64,000 nt of DNA from CAWVSB01 sp046710535. GTDB lineage: Bacteria; Pseudomonadota; Gammaproteobacteria; Pseudomonadales; CAWVSB01. How positions within the stretch are numbered: the stretch's first letter is position 1; each line of letters begins with the position of its first letter. Shown here piece after piece: positions 50,977-60,283 of the stretch. The notes under the pieces were generated by a model. That model searched no databases. It was not told the origin of the DNA and saw nothing but the letters and a program-made list of their open reading frames with translations. The translations under genes and the position numbers were made by a program. Location: the NCBI GenBank assembly GCA_046710535.1, contig JBKEHH010000001.1, positions 248,001-312,000 of the forward strand, in the 5' to 3' direction.

Positions 50977-50994
50977 ATGAGCGTCTATTGATTT

Positions 50995-51456
50995 CTATTC
51001 GGGTTTTATAAAACCAAAACGATCCTGCACAAGTTTTAATTTCTCGTTACCAATAGCGCTCATCTCATAGGTACGCTCATAGCCGGTTTTTGATATAAGC
51101 CATTGTCCATTAATTTTTTTATATTCATCGTGATAGAACGCAGCGCCCTCTAACCGAAAGCTATTGTCGGCAGTGATAACAAAATCTTGTAAATACCAAA
51201 TGCCAGTAGCATTGTCGCCGTTAATTTCTATTTCGGGATGATGCAACTGATGCAAGGTTACGATGTTAGCCATGCCTTCTTTCAGAAATTCCATTATCGC
51301 ATCGCGGCTATCAAAGGCATATTTACCGCTGTCATAATAAGCGCTGGCATCTACTGTTAAGGTTGTTTCTAGCAGATCATAATCTTTGGTATCAACCGCT
51401 CTCATATATTTATATTTCAGCTGTTTTAATGCTTCTAATTGTTGTAGATCTATCAC
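50995..51456 (-). CDS. NTF2-like (SnoaL-type) protein
   Basis: A 153-residue NTF2-fold protein. The start QLEALKQLKYKYMRAVDTKDYDLLETTL and the strands DASAYYDSGKY and GIWYLQDFVI match SnoaL-like domains. It is distinct from the 45844 protein but belongs to the same wide superfamily. No specific substrate can be suggested. It is a single gene on the minus strand between pntB and the xth homologue. Confidence 0.72.
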   Translation of the reverse strand: MIDLQQLEALKQLKYKYMRAVDTKDYDLLETTLTVDASAYYDSGKYAFDSRDAIMEFLKEGMANIVTLHQLHHPEIEINGDNATGIWYLQDFVITADNSFRLEGAAFYHDEYKKINGQWLISKTGYERTYEMSAIGNEKLKLVQDRFGFIKPE

Positions 51457-51582
51457 GATTTCTAGCTCCTAAGATATTAATACTGGTCATTATTGTCTCA
51501 TAATCACACAAACAAGAATGAGACTGCCACTTGAATCGGTTACCATGTGTTAATTAGAAAAACTAACAAAATGGAATTAATA

Positions 51583-52353
51583 ATGCGAATAATTACCGCC
51601 AACACCAATGGTATAAGAGCTGCCGCTAGAAAGGGGTTTTTTGACTGGCTACCTAAGCAAGATGCAGACGTTGTCTGTATCCAGGAAACCAAAGCGCAAA
51701 TTGATCAGTTGAGTGATCCCATTTTCTGTCCAACAGCTCATAGTTACTATTTTGATGCTGAGAAGAAAGGGTATAGCGGTACCGCGCTCTACTGTAAACA
51801 CGAGCCCGACAATGTTGCTTACGGTATGGGTTGGGAAGGCTGCGATAAAGAAGGTCGCTACCTTCGTGCAGACTACAAAAATACTAGTGTGGTTTCAATT
51901 TATATGCCATCAGGTACTAGCGGCGAGGAGCGACTGAAATTTAAATATGAAATGATGGACGTGATGTTCGAGCATTTCAAAGAACTAAAAGCTAGCGGTA
52001 GAGAAATTGTATTGTGTGCAGATTGGAATATTTGCCACAAAGAAATTGATTTAAAAAACTGGAAAGGCAATAAGAAGAATTCAGGTTTTTTGCCAGAAGA
52101 GCGCGCTTGGATAGAGCGATTGCTAACTGAAGAAAAATGGACAGATTCGTTCAGAGTTGTTAATCCCAATGAGGATCAGTTCACTTGGTGGTCTAATCGC
52201 GGGCAGGCAAGAGCGAATAACGTAGGCTGGCGGCTTGACTATCATTTGGTGACGCAAGGGTTAGCCGATAAGGTGTTATGTGATCAAATCTACAGAAAAG
52301 AGAGCTTTTCTGATCATGCACCGCTAATTATTGACTATACCTGGGATATATAG
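51583..52353 (+). CDS. xth: Exodeoxyribonuclease III (AP endonuclease)
   Basis: A 256-residue ExoIII-family enzyme that incises DNA at abasic sites and degrades 3' ends. The active-site residues are visible in TANTNGIRAA (Asn), CIQETKAQ (Glu), CADWNICH (Asp/Asn) and the C-terminal SDHAPLIIDY (His). Length is slightly below E. coli Xth (268). I use the ATG at 51583, with GGA upstream; two earlier in-frame starts lack conserved sequence. Which of the two or more ExoIII paralogues usual in gammaproteobacteria it is cannot be said. Confidence 0.88.
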   Translation: MRIITANTNGIRAAARKGFFDWLPKQDADVVCIQETKAQIDQLSDPIFCPTAHSYYFDAEKKGYSGTALYCKHEPDNVAYGMGWEGCDKEGRYLRADYKNTSVVSIYMPSGTSGEERLKFKYEMMDVMFEHFKELKASGREIVLCADWNICHKEIDLKNWKGNKKNSGFLPEERAWIERLLTEEKWTDSFRVVNPNEDQFTWWSNRGQARANNVGWRLDYHLVTQGLADKVLCDQIYRKESFSDHAPLIIDYTWDI

Positions 52354-52422
52354 CTCAATTGGTAATGAAAAAATGTAGATAAGACCTCCAGTTTGTATTT
52401 ATAAGAAGGTTAAAAATAGATT

Positions 52423-52686
52423 ATGCGATATCCAATGCTTTCGATTTCACTGAGCGTCATTATGCCCATATATACTCAAGCTTAAGATCCATTTGTAAAG
52501 ATGCTTAACGACTATGCGACTTGCGCCATAGAGTTTACTAAGGCTCAGGAAGACCAAGTATTTGTGGCTGAACAAGCGCGGGCTGGCTGTAAGCAGCAGG
52601 TCCAAATGATCAAGATGATGCTCAGCGCTGAGATGTCGCAGCCTATTTTGGCGAAAGTAGAAGTTGTCGAAAGACTGGTTCAGTAA
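52423..52686 (+). pseudogene. Small secreted-protein gene with an in-frame stop after the signal peptide
   Basis: From the ATG at 52423 the frame encodes a hydrophobic signal-like leader (MLSISLSVIMPIYTQA at residues 5-20), then TAA at 52483-52485, and continues in the same frame for 67 codons to 52686. The second part is mostly helical with two Cys and has no ribosome site of its own at its first ATG (52501). A single change of TAA to CAA or GAA would restore an 87-residue exported protein with a cleavage site after TQA. I do not recognise the family. It may be a recent pseudogene, a sequencing error, or rare stop read-through. Confidence 0.6.
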
Positions 52687-52785
52687 CCATTATCCCCGCT
52701 TCATATATTGCACCTATTGCTGACCTGCAGTAGGCTACGCCCGATTTTCAGCGTTCAGCTGTGTTTTATTAATTAGGAGCTATTA

Positions 52786-53121
52786 ATGTCATTTTTTATT
52801 GCTAGCGCGCAAGCGCAAACTCAAGCCCAGGCCTCGCAACCTAATGAGTGGTTTTCACTTGGTTTTATGGCGGTTTTGTTCGCTATATTTTATTTCATCG
52901 CTATACGTCCGCAACGCAAACGCCAAAAAGAGCATACTGCCTTGGTGGCAAGCTTGAGCAAAGGTGATGAAGTTGTTACTAGTGCAGGCATGCTTGGTAA
53001 AGTTGTTGCCCTAGATGACAACTATGTGGTGTTAAAAGTTGCCGACAACACTCAACTTAAGTTTCAGCGTCTAGCTATTAGCGCAGTATTGCCCAAAGGA
53101 ACGATCAAAGAGGTCGGCTAG
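52786..53121 (+). CDS. yajC: Sec translocon accessory protein YajC
   Basis: A 111-residue single-span inner-membrane protein. The membrane helix is at about residues 23-41, followed by the basic stretch IRPQRKRQKEH and the conserved cytoplasmic strands SLSKGDEVVTSAGMLGKV. YajC associates with SecDF and SecYEG. AGGAG lies seven bases before the ATG. Here it is not beside tgt, secD or secF, unlike the usual arrangement, so a second copy may exist elsewhere. The next start overlaps its stop by one base. Confidence 0.9.
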   Translation: MSFFIASAQAQTQAQASQPNEWFSLGFMAVLFAIFYFIAIRPQRKRQKEHTALVASLSKGDEVVTSAGMLGKVVALDDNYVVLKVADNTQLKFQRLAISAVLPKGTIKEVG

Positions 53122-54128
53122 TGGAGTTTCCCGCTAAGTTAGATCTAGCTCAGACACCGACGCCGCTGCAGCCGCTAGATAGGTTGTCAGCTCTTGTTGG
53201 TGGACCTCGCATATGGATTAAGCGTGATGATCTAACTGGAGCAATAGAAGGCGGTAATAAAATACGTAAACTTGAATACATCTTAGCCAAAGTTATCAGC
53301 GAAGGTTATGACACTGTGATCACTTGCGGTGGTATTCAATCTAATCATTGTCGGGCGACAGCAGCGCTCACCGCTAGGTTGGGTTTATCCTGCCATTTGA
53401 TTTTACGTGGTGACCAGCCACCTCAAGCAGATAGTAATAATCTGCTGGATCAAATATTAGGCGCAACCATTGATTACTATTCAGCCAAACAGTATTTCTC
53501 TGAATTGGCCCAGCTGTTTGACGCTACAGTTGAAGATTATAAGCTTGCTGGTAAACGGGCTTATTGCATTCCTACCGGCGCCAGTGATGGCGTTGGCTTG
53601 TGGGGTTATATTGAGGCAAGTCGGGAGCTAAAAGACGATTTTGCCCAAAATTGCATTAATCCAGAGCATATCATCTGCGCAACTGGCTCAGGTGGTACTC
53701 AAGCCGGTTTAACCCTTGGTGTTGAGTTATTTGACCTAAATGCTAAAGTTTGGGCAGTTAATGTTTGCGATGACGAGCAATATTTTCACAACAAAGTCAT
53801 AGACGATATAACCGACTGGAAGCAGCTTTATAACAATGATCTTAGCATCGATAGCATTATCCCAAGAACTCTCGACGGTTACGTAGGTGCTGGCTATGGC
53901 TTGGCCGGTGACGAGGTTCTAGATCTAATCAATCAGCTGGCTAGACTAGAAGGTATTGTACTTGACCCAGTATATACGGGTAAGGCTTTTTACGGCATGC
54001 TTGAAGAACTTAAGCATGGCAGGTTTTCAGGTAGTAAAGATATAGTTTTTATTCATACTGGTGGCGCTTTAGGGCTGTTTCCCTTCAAAGAGCGTTTGCA
54101 GGCAAGTGCGTCCTCATCAGTTAATTGA
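53121..54128 (+). CDS. D-cysteine desulfhydrase/ACC deaminase-family PLP enzyme
   Basis: A 335-residue fold-type II PLP enzyme. The candidate Schiff-base Lys is Lys47 in EGGNKIRKLEY, followed by TCGGIQSNHCRATAA, and the phosphate-binding loop is ATGSGGTQAGL. D-cysteine desulfhydrases split D-cysteine to pyruvate, ammonia and sulfide; the related ACC deaminases carry other active-site residues. Proximity to cysB favours the sulfur role but does not prove it. It starts at GTG overlapping the yajC stop. Confidence 0.82.
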   Translation: MEFPAKLDLAQTPTPLQPLDRLSALVGGPRIWIKRDDLTGAIEGGNKIRKLEYILAKVISEGYDTVITCGGIQSNHCRATAALTARLGLSCHLILRGDQPPQADSNNLLDQILGATIDYYSAKQYFSELAQLFDATVEDYKLAGKRAYCIPTGASDGVGLWGYIEASRELKDDFAQNCINPEHIICATGSGGTQAGLTLGVELFDLNAKVWAVNVCDDEQYFHNKVIDDITDWKQLYNNDLSIDSIIPRTLDGYVGAGYGLAGDEVLDLINQLARLEGIVLDPVYTGKAFYGMLEELKHGRFSGSKDIVFIHTGGALGLFPFKERLQASASSSVN

Positions 54129-54149
54129 TTTCAAATTTAGAGCTTGGTT

Positions 54150-55049
54150 ATGGCAGTTAACTTTGAAAATAAATTGGTTATCGCAATCTCTTCCAGAGCG
54201 CTTTTTAATTTGGATGAAAGCCATCACGTCTACGAAAATCAGGGGCTAGAGGCTTATCGCCAATATCAAATAGAGCATGAAAACGACGTTTTGCAGCCAG
54301 GCGAAGGGTTTGATTTTGTTACCAAATTATTGAATATCAATCAGCTGCTAGGAAACGAAAAGGTAGAGGTTATTCTGTTGTCGCGTAATAGCGCAGATAC
54401 TGGTCTTAGAGTATTTAACTCAATCTCCCATTATCAGCTTAATATAACGCGGGCTGCGTTTTGCGGTGGTACTAGTCCGTATCGCTATGTCAGTGCGTTT
54501 GGTAGTCATCTGTTTCTATCTACCCATAACGAAGATGTGCGCCATGCACTAGATAATGGTGTAGCGGCAGCCATATTACTGCCGTCGACAAAACCTAAAG
54601 ATTCCAGCAACGAGCTGAGAATTGCGTTCGACGGTGATGCAGTATTATTTTCTGATGATTCAGAGAGAGTATTTCAATCAGAAGGCTTAGCTGCGTTCAC
54701 TAAAGCTGAGAGGGCTGCGGCAGATCTGCCATTAGATGGCGGGCCGTTCAAATCGTTTCTTGCAGCCTTGGTGCAAATTCAAAACGAGTTTAGTGAAAGC
54801 GATTGCCCAATCAGAACAGCGCTGGTTACCGCTAGGTCTGCTCCAGCACACGAGCGTGTGATAAAAACCTTGCGCAGTTGGGGCATCCGTATTGACGAGT
54901 CACTATTTTTGGGTGGTCTTGATAAAGGAGAGTTTCTGCGCTCATTTGGTGCCGATGTGTTTTTTGATGATCAAAAAGGCCATTGCGAGTCAGCCAGTCT
55001 TCATGTGGCTACTGGTCACGTCCCTCACGGAATATCGAATTCTGAGTAG
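54150..55049 (+). CDS. 5'-nucleotidase (cytosolic IA-like family)
   Basis: A 299-residue protein of the cytosolic 5'-nucleotidase (PF06189-type) family, related to mammalian NT5C1. The segments LVIAISSRALFNLDESHHVYE at the start, VILLSRNSADTGLRVFNSI, FDGDAVLFSDDSERVF near residue 165 and VFFDDQKGHCE near the end are the recognisable parts. It should dephosphorylate nucleoside monophosphates. I start at the ATG at 54150; a TTG two codons earlier is less likely. It lies between the desulfhydrase-like gene and cysB. Confidence 0.8.
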   Translation: MAVNFENKLVIAISSRALFNLDESHHVYENQGLEAYRQYQIEHENDVLQPGEGFDFVTKLLNINQLLGNEKVEVILLSRNSADTGLRVFNSISHYQLNITRAAFCGGTSPYRYVSAFGSHLFLSTHNEDVRHALDNGVAAAILLPSTKPKDSSNELRIAFDGDAVLFSDDSERVFQSEGLAAFTKAERAAADLPLDGGPFKSFLAALVQIQNEFSESDCPIRTALVTARSAPAHERVIKTLRSWGIRIDESLFLGGLDKGEFLRSFGADVFFDDQKGHCESASLHVATGHVPHGISNSE

Positions 55050-55196
55050 TAATTTGCTTAATCCTCTGCTCAAACTTGGCTATTTGCTTAGCTAGGCGTA
55101 TGCTTTTAGATAGAATAGTAATAACTGGCATGCATTTAGCGCTAATTAGATCTTTAGCTTTAAAACTAATTATCTGGTTTCGCTGGCGGAGGCAGG

Positions 55197-56171
55197 ATGA
55201 AATTACAGCAGTTGCGTTATATTTGGGAAGTTGCTCATCATGAATTGAATGTGTCGGCGACGGCGCAAAGCTTGTTCACTTCTCAGCCGGGCATTAGCAA
55301 ACAAATTAGAATGTTGGAAGATGAGCTTGGTGTGGAAGTATTCGCTCGCAGCGGTAAGCATCTCACCCATGTAACACCGGCGGGCGAGGCGATTCTTAAA
55401 ACTGCAGGCGAGATATTACGTAAAGCTGAAAGCATTAAGCAAATAGCCCAAGAGTTTACCGACGATAAATGCGGCAGCTTGTCGTTAGCTACTACGCATA
55501 CACAAGCTCGTTATGCCTTGCCTGAGGTTATTAAAACGTTTATTGCTCAATACCCTGATGTTTCCCTGCATATGCATCAAGGTACGCCGATACAAATTGC
55601 TGAAAAAGCTGCCGACGGTACAGTAGACTTTGCCATCGCAACTGAAGCGATGGAACATTATTCAGATCTAGTGATGATGCCTTGCTACAGCTGGGATCGT
55701 TGCATTATTGTGCCTAAAGGCCATGCGCTAACCAAGTTAGATAAAATCTCACTGGCTGATGTTGCTGAACATCCGATAGTTACTTATGTGTTTGGTTTTA
55801 CCGGTAGATCAAAACTTGATGAAGCGTTTATCGCCGAAGAGCTAGAGCCCAAGGTGGTTTTTACTGCGTCAGATGCAGATGTAATCAAAACTTATGTTCG
55901 ACTAGGGCTGGGTATTGGCATTGTCGCTCATATGGCTCACGACAAGGAACTAGATGCTGATTTAGTTGCCATTGATGCGAGTCACTTATTTGAGTCTAGC
56001 GTAACCAAAATAGGATTTCGTCGCGGTACTTTCTTACGCGGCTTCATGTTCGATTTTATCGAAATGTTTGCACCGCATTTGACTCGAGAACTTGTGGAAG
56101 AGGCCTATCAATGCCATTCACACTATGAGCTAGAAGAATTATTTTCCGCCATAGATTTACCGCATTATTGA
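55197..56171 (+). CDS. cysB: LysR-type regulator CysB
   Basis: A 324-residue LysR-family activator of sulfate assimilation genes. The winged helix-turn-helix is at residues 1-60 (MKLQQLRYIWEVAHHELNVSATAQSL-type start, TSQPGISKQIRMLEDELGV). The effector domain, which binds N-acetylserine in CysB, follows with TTHTQARYALPEVI and ATEAMEHYSDLVMMPCYSWDR. Length and sequence context match CysB rather than Cbl. GGAGG precedes the ATG. The downstream thrH gene is the usual neighbour in pseudomonads. Confidence 0.95.
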   Translation: MKLQQLRYIWEVAHHELNVSATAQSLFTSQPGISKQIRMLEDELGVEVFARSGKHLTHVTPAGEAILKTAGEILRKAESIKQIAQEFTDDKCGSLSLATTHTQARYALPEVIKTFIAQYPDVSLHMHQGTPIQIAEKAADGTVDFAIATEAMEHYSDLVMMPCYSWDRCIIVPKGHALTKLDKISLADVAEHPIVTYVFGFTGRSKLDEAFIAEELEPKVVFTASDADVIKTYVRLGLGIGIVAHMAHDKELDADLVAIDASHLFESSVTKIGFRRGTFLRGFMFDFIEMFAPHLTRELVEEAYQCHSHYELEELFSAIDLPHY

Positions 56172-56258
56172 ATTAAAAACCTTTTTCTGCGTTGCCTCTA
56201 AGTGCTTAGGGCGGTAAAGTGCCGCCTTTAATTTTTTAATCGATTGGAGTGTTCTGTA

Positions 56259-56876
56259 GTGGAAATTGCATGTTTGGATCTTGAAGGTGTTTTGGTTCCT
56301 GAAATTTGGATTGATTTTGCCGAGCGCACCGGAATTGATGAGCTTAAAGCGACCACCAGAGATATTCCTGATTATGATGTGTTAATGCAGCAGCGCTTGC
56401 GCCTGTTAAAAGAGCACAATTTAGGCTTGCCTGATATTCAGGCGGTAATTAGCGATATGAAACCTATTGATGGCGCTAGAGAATTTATCGACTGGCTGCG
56501 AGAACGTTTTCAAGTAATTATTCTATCTGATACCTTTTACCAATTTTCTCAGCCACTGATGCGTCAATTAGGCTTCCCAACCTTGTTCTGCCATCAGCTT
56601 GAGGTAAACGATACTGGTGCAGTGACAGGATACACACTGCGTCAAAAAGACCCTAAGCGTCAGTCTGTAATCGCTTTACATAGTTTATGTTATCGGGTGA
56701 TTGCTGCTGGTGACTCATATAACGACATCACCATGTTGGACGAAGCCGATGCCGGAATTTTATTTAAATCCCCGGCTAATGTGATTGCTGAGTTTCCGCA
56801 ATATCCTGCAGTACATGAGTATGAAGATTTAAAGCGTGAATTTATCAAAGCGAGTAATCGCGACTTGTCGTTATAG
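56259..56876 (+). CDS. thrH: Phosphoserine phosphatase/homoserine phosphotransferase ThrH
   Basis: A 205-residue HAD-family protein, the exact length known for Pseudomonas ThrH. The motif I reads CLDLEGVLVPE, a DxE variant of the usual DxD that is characteristic of ThrH. Motif II is ILSDTFYQFSQP and motif IV is AAGDSYND. It dephosphorylates phosphoserine and can transfer the phosphate to homoserine. I start at GTG 56259 with GGAG upstream, giving the conserved first residues EIACLDLEG; an in-frame TTG five codons earlier is rejected. Its 3' end converges with pabB. Confidence 0.94.
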   Translation: MEIACLDLEGVLVPEIWIDFAERTGIDELKATTRDIPDYDVLMQQRLRLLKEHNLGLPDIQAVISDMKPIDGAREFIDWLRERFQVIILSDTFYQFSQPLMRQLGFPTLFCHQLEVNDTGAVTGYTLRQKDPKRQSVIALHSLCYRVIAAGDSYNDITMLDEADAGILFKSPANVIAEFPQYPAVHEYEDLKREFIKASNRDLSL

Positions 56877-56878
56877 CT

Positions 56879-58246
56879 TTATTGCATTGTGTTTAAAGTG
56901 TCGAGTATTAGCTGAATCTTATTAAGAGATTCAGCGTATTCTTCTTTGGGCTCAGAGTCGGCAACAATTCCACCTCCGCCCCAGCAATACACTGAGTCAC
57001 CATCAGCTAATACTGACCTAATGGTGATATTACTGTCTAATCTGCCATGATCACTGGCGTAAAATATACTACCGCAGTAAGCATTGCGGCCGCTTTGCTC
57101 TAATTCACTAATAATTTCCATTGCTCTTATTTTAGGAGCGCCGGTGATCGAGCCGCCGGGGAACGCATTTTTTAACGCTTCTATTGCCGTAATATTTGGC
57201 TTTAGATGACCGGTAACTTTACTAACTAAGTGATGAACGTTTTTGTAGCTCTCTAAGCCAAATAATTGTTCAACCCGAATTGAGCCATCCTCGCATGACC
57301 GTCCCAAGTCATTGCGCAGTAAATCTACAATCATTAAGTTCTCTGCTTTGTCCTTTGCGCTGTTGCATAATTCTTCGGCATATCGTTTATCTTGTTCTTC
57401 GTTGCTCCCGCGCGGTCGAGTTCCTTTTATTGGTCGAGTTTCAATTTTACTGTGTTCGGTTTGTAAAAAACGTTCCGGCGAAAAGCTTAGCAGTTCGCCA
57501 TCACCCGTATTGACGTAACCAGAGAATGGCGATGGTAACGCTGTTCTAAGTTCTTTATATGCATGCCAGCTATCGCCTTGGTATCGGCTGCTGAAACACT
57601 GGGCTAGATTAACTTGATAACAGTCACCAGCCAGAATGTAGTTTTTTATTTTGTTAACTGCCTCTTGGTAACTTTCGTAATTAAAGTTACTAGCCAGCTC
57701 GCTGTTGAGCTGAAAGCTATCGGTCTCAGGATATGTTGAACTAAGCAATGTTTCTTTAATTGCTTGAGCTTGCTCAAACCCTTGCTCACAGCTAGCGACT
57801 AACCATGCTTTGTGTAGCACCCGATCTTGAATTAAGGCCCAGTCGTAGCGTCCTATATGGGCAAGTGGCAGAGAGCATTCACTTAGGCTTGGGTTGGCTA
57901 GTTTCTCCATCGATTGGTTTAAGTCATAGCCTAAATAGCCAATAACACCGCCAATAAACGGTAGAGAAGAGCTAGATAAATCGTCTGAATCTTGGAGCAT
58001 GCCTGAAATGGCAGAAAATATGTCTGTTTCGGCAATTATTTTGCCATCCAGTTTAGGTTCTAATGCTCCTCTGTGTCCACTAACTGTCAAAACAGAGGCG
58101 GGGGAACAGCTTATAATGTCGTAGCGAGCTAGTTCGTGTTGATCGGTGCCGCTGTCGAGTAAAACTGCGCCTGGTTGGGCTGCGATAGTTGAAAATCTAT
58201 CAATAATGTTACCAAAAGGTATTTCTTCAATTTTGCGGCTTGGCAT
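56879..58246 (-). CDS. pabB: Aminodeoxychorismate synthase component I
   Basis: A 455-residue chorismate-binding enzyme that aminates chorismate for p-aminobenzoate and folate synthesis. The C-terminal chorismate domain has ETRPIKGTRPRG, LMIVDLLRNDLGR, and PGGSITGAPKIRAMEII, with PIKGT carrying the lysine diagnostic of PabB rather than anthranilate synthase. The N-terminal segment with GVIGYLGYDL is usual for PabB. It is a single minus-strand gene; pabC is near 27.4 kb in this window and pabA is not seen. Confidence 0.92.
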   Translation of the reverse strand: MPSRKIEEIPFGNIIDRFSTIAAQPGAVLLDSGTDQHELARYDIISCSPASVLTVSGHRGALEPKLDGKIIAETDIFSAISGMLQDSDDLSSSSLPFIGGVIGYLGYDLNQSMEKLANPSLSECSLPLAHIGRYDWALIQDRVLHKAWLVASCEQGFEQAQAIKETLLSSTYPETDSFQLNSELASNFNYESYQEAVNKIKNYILAGDCYQVNLAQCFSSRYQGDSWHAYKELRTALPSPFSGYVNTGDGELLSFSPERFLQTEHSKIETRPIKGTRPRGSNEEQDKRYAEELCNSAKDKAENLMIVDLLRNDLGRSCEDGSIRVEQLFGLESYKNVHHLVSKVTGHLKPNITAIEALKNAFPGGSITGAPKIRAMEIISELEQSGRNAYCGSIFYASDHGRLDSNITIRSVLADGDSVYCWGGGGIVADSEPKEEYAESLNKIQLILDTLNTMQ

Positions 58247-58360
58247 AGACCAAATAGTCTCTTAGTACATTGTTTTGTAAATCGGGTTGCTGGTTATAAT
58301 AACACCATTAATTTTAGTTTATTAACTGTTCGTAAGCGATTGATTTATTTGGGGTTTACA

Positions 58361-58389
58361 TTGACATTTTACCTTTGAGGTTATATTGT
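58361..58389 (+). promoter_or_regulatory. Candidate promoter of the acyl-CoA carboxylase operon
   Basis: TTGACA at 58361-58366 and TATTGT at 58384-58389 are separated by 17 bases. It lies 115 bases before the carboxyltransferase ATG in the 258-bp gap after the divergent pabB gene. The -35 is perfect but the -10 match is moderate. Confidence 0.5.
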
Positions 58390-58504
58390 TGGACTCCTTT
58401 TTAAGGCTGTAAACGTCACCAGTTCTGGCGGTAATGCAGTGAGTTGTATAAGTATTTTGGTAGTTGGTATGCACTGGCTAAATGATGAGATAGAGAACTA
58501 ATAT

Positions 58505-60232
58505 ATGACCAAAAAGAACCAGATAATTCCAAGCTTAAAAAATCCGTTTAATCAGGATGCCGATGTGGAATTCAAAGTTCCGGGGCAAGTCGCATCGAAG
58601 CCCGGGATTTATGAGGATGCCTTGCGTAAAGGTTACGATTTAATACAGCGCCCGCATACCGCGGCTGGGGTTAAAAATATTCAGCGCCAGCATCTAAAAA
58701 ATAGGATGACAGTATGGGAGCGGATTAAGGTTCTTAGCGATAAAGAGCCGACTATTTTATTTCAAAACTGGGGGCCTAACTTAGATGGTGCAGGGCTAGT
58801 CACTGCGATTATTGATATCGATGGGCAAGACATCGCTTTATATGGTCACGACTTCACAGTCAGAGCTGGCTCAATGGATGCCACTAACGGTAAAAAATTG
58901 GCCCAATTGTTTGAGTTAGCCGGCAAGCGTAAAATTCCTCTAATTGGTTTAAATGATTCTGCCGGCGCCTATGTACCGGCCGGTGTTGGCGGGCTTGATG
59001 GTTATGCCGAAGCCTTTACCGCGCTGCGTAAAATATCTGGTGTAGTGCCGTCCATCATGTGTATGTTTGGATTTAACGCGGGCGGTGGTTCGTATTTACC
59101 ACGCCAAGGTAGCTTCGTTATTCAGCCTAAAAATACTTTTTTTGGTTTAACCGGCGCCGGTGTTGTTAAGTCGGTGTTGGGTGAAGACGTGACGCCTGAT
59201 GAGTTAGGAGGACCCGCGGTCCACTCCCAGTCTGGCGTCACCGACTTTGTAGTAGAGGATGAAGTAGCCGCATTAGAGAAAGTAAAAGAAATACTGCGCT
59301 ATATTCCCGGTAACAACGAGAATTTAGGCGCTTACCAGGAGACGTCTGATCCAGAAGATAGAAAAACCTGGGATATCGACATTCTGCTTAAAAAGACGTT
59401 TAACTCGCCAACTGGGTTTAATACCCCATTTGATATCAGTATTATGATTCAGCAAATGTGTGACCATGGCGATTTCATGGAAGTGCAAGCTGGGCGCGCC
59501 CGCAATACCATTACTGCCTTCGCTCGCATGGGCGGTAATGTAGTCGGTTTTGTCGCCAATAATTCCGCCGTCGCCTCTGGGCAAATTGATATAGCGGCAG
59601 CTTATAAAAATGCACGATTTATTCGCTTTTGTAACTTGTACAACATACCCGTTGTATTTATGGAAGATACCACTGGCTTTTTACCCGGCAGCGAGCAAGA
59701 GGCTGGTGGTATTGTGCAAGCTGGTAGAGCAATGCTTGATGCGATTATTGATTTACGTACGCCACGGTTTTTGGTGTTGGTTCGCAATGCTTTTGGTGGC
59801 GCTTATGCGTCATACAATAACTACCCAACCGGTGCTGATTTAGTTATCGCATTGCCCACTACTAGAGCTGCGGTAATGGGTCCTGCAGGGGTAGAGTTTG
59901 TATATAAAGAAGAGTTAAGAAATATTAGAGGCGGCATAAAAGCAAAAGCTGCTAAGGCGCTTGCAGATTACCAAACAAGCGGTTTGGATCAAACTGAAGC
60001 AGTTACTGCTGCCGATCAAGCGGTTGCTGATTGGGTTAAAAGTGAAGAAGCCTTGTTGGCACAGCGCTACGAGCGTGAACTGATGAACCCTAATGAAGCG
60101 CTAAGCCTTGGTTCTATTTCACAAATTGTAATGCCTAGCGACCTGCGCAAAGTTATTACAAAAAACATGTCATTCCATTTACGCCACTATCAGCCAGGAC
60201 CGTTGCAACATGTGCAGCGAGAATTCCATTAA
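58505..60232 (+). CDS. Acyl-CoA carboxylase carboxyltransferase subunit (probably propionyl-CoA)
   Basis: A 575-residue biotin-dependent carboxyltransferase with both halves of the crotonase-like fold. The family features LYGHDFTVRAGSMDATN, GLNDSAGAYVPAGVGGLDGYAEAF and, in the C-terminal half, TGFLPGSEQEAGGIVQAGR and NAFGGAYASYNN are present. It transfers CO2 from biotin to acyl-CoA. The segments differ from classical PccB (for example AGAYVP for the usual GGAR), so the lineage is unusual. Immediate downstream genes for a biotin carboxylase, methylmalonyl-CoA epimerase and mutase point to propionyl-CoA as substrate. Confidence 0.85.
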   Translation: MTKKNQIIPSLKNPFNQDADVEFKVPGQVASKPGIYEDALRKGYDLIQRPHTAAGVKNIQRQHLKNRMTVWERIKVLSDKEPTILFQNWGPNLDGAGLVTAIIDIDGQDIALYGHDFTVRAGSMDATNGKKLAQLFELAGKRKIPLIGLNDSAGAYVPAGVGGLDGYAEAFTALRKISGVVPSIMCMFGFNAGGGSYLPRQGSFVIQPKNTFFGLTGAGVVKSVLGEDVTPDELGGPAVHSQSGVTDFVVEDEVAALEKVKEILRYIPGNNENLGAYQETSDPEDRKTWDIDILLKKTFNSPTGFNTPFDISIMIQQMCDHGDFMEVQAGRARNTITAFARMGGNVVGFVANNSAVASGQIDIAAAYKNARFIRFCNLYNIPVVFMEDTTGFLPGSEQEAGGIVQAGRAMLDAIIDLRTPRFLVLVRNAFGGAYASYNNYPTGADLVIALPTTRAAVMGPAGVEFVYKEELRNIRGGIKAKAAKALADYQTSGLDQTEAVTAADQAVADWVKSEEALLAQRYERELMNPNEALSLGSISQIVMPSDLRKVITKNMSFHLRHYQPGPLQHVQREFH

Positions 60233-60283
60233 TCGCAGTCGGATATAGATGGTTGCTTATAAATAGTTACGAGGGTTTTGAGA

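Noticed and set aside
52501..52686. A free-standing 61-codon gene starting at 52501
   Set aside because: No ribosome site precedes this ATG and the same frame continues upstream across one stop into a signal peptide, so an interrupted longer gene explains it better.
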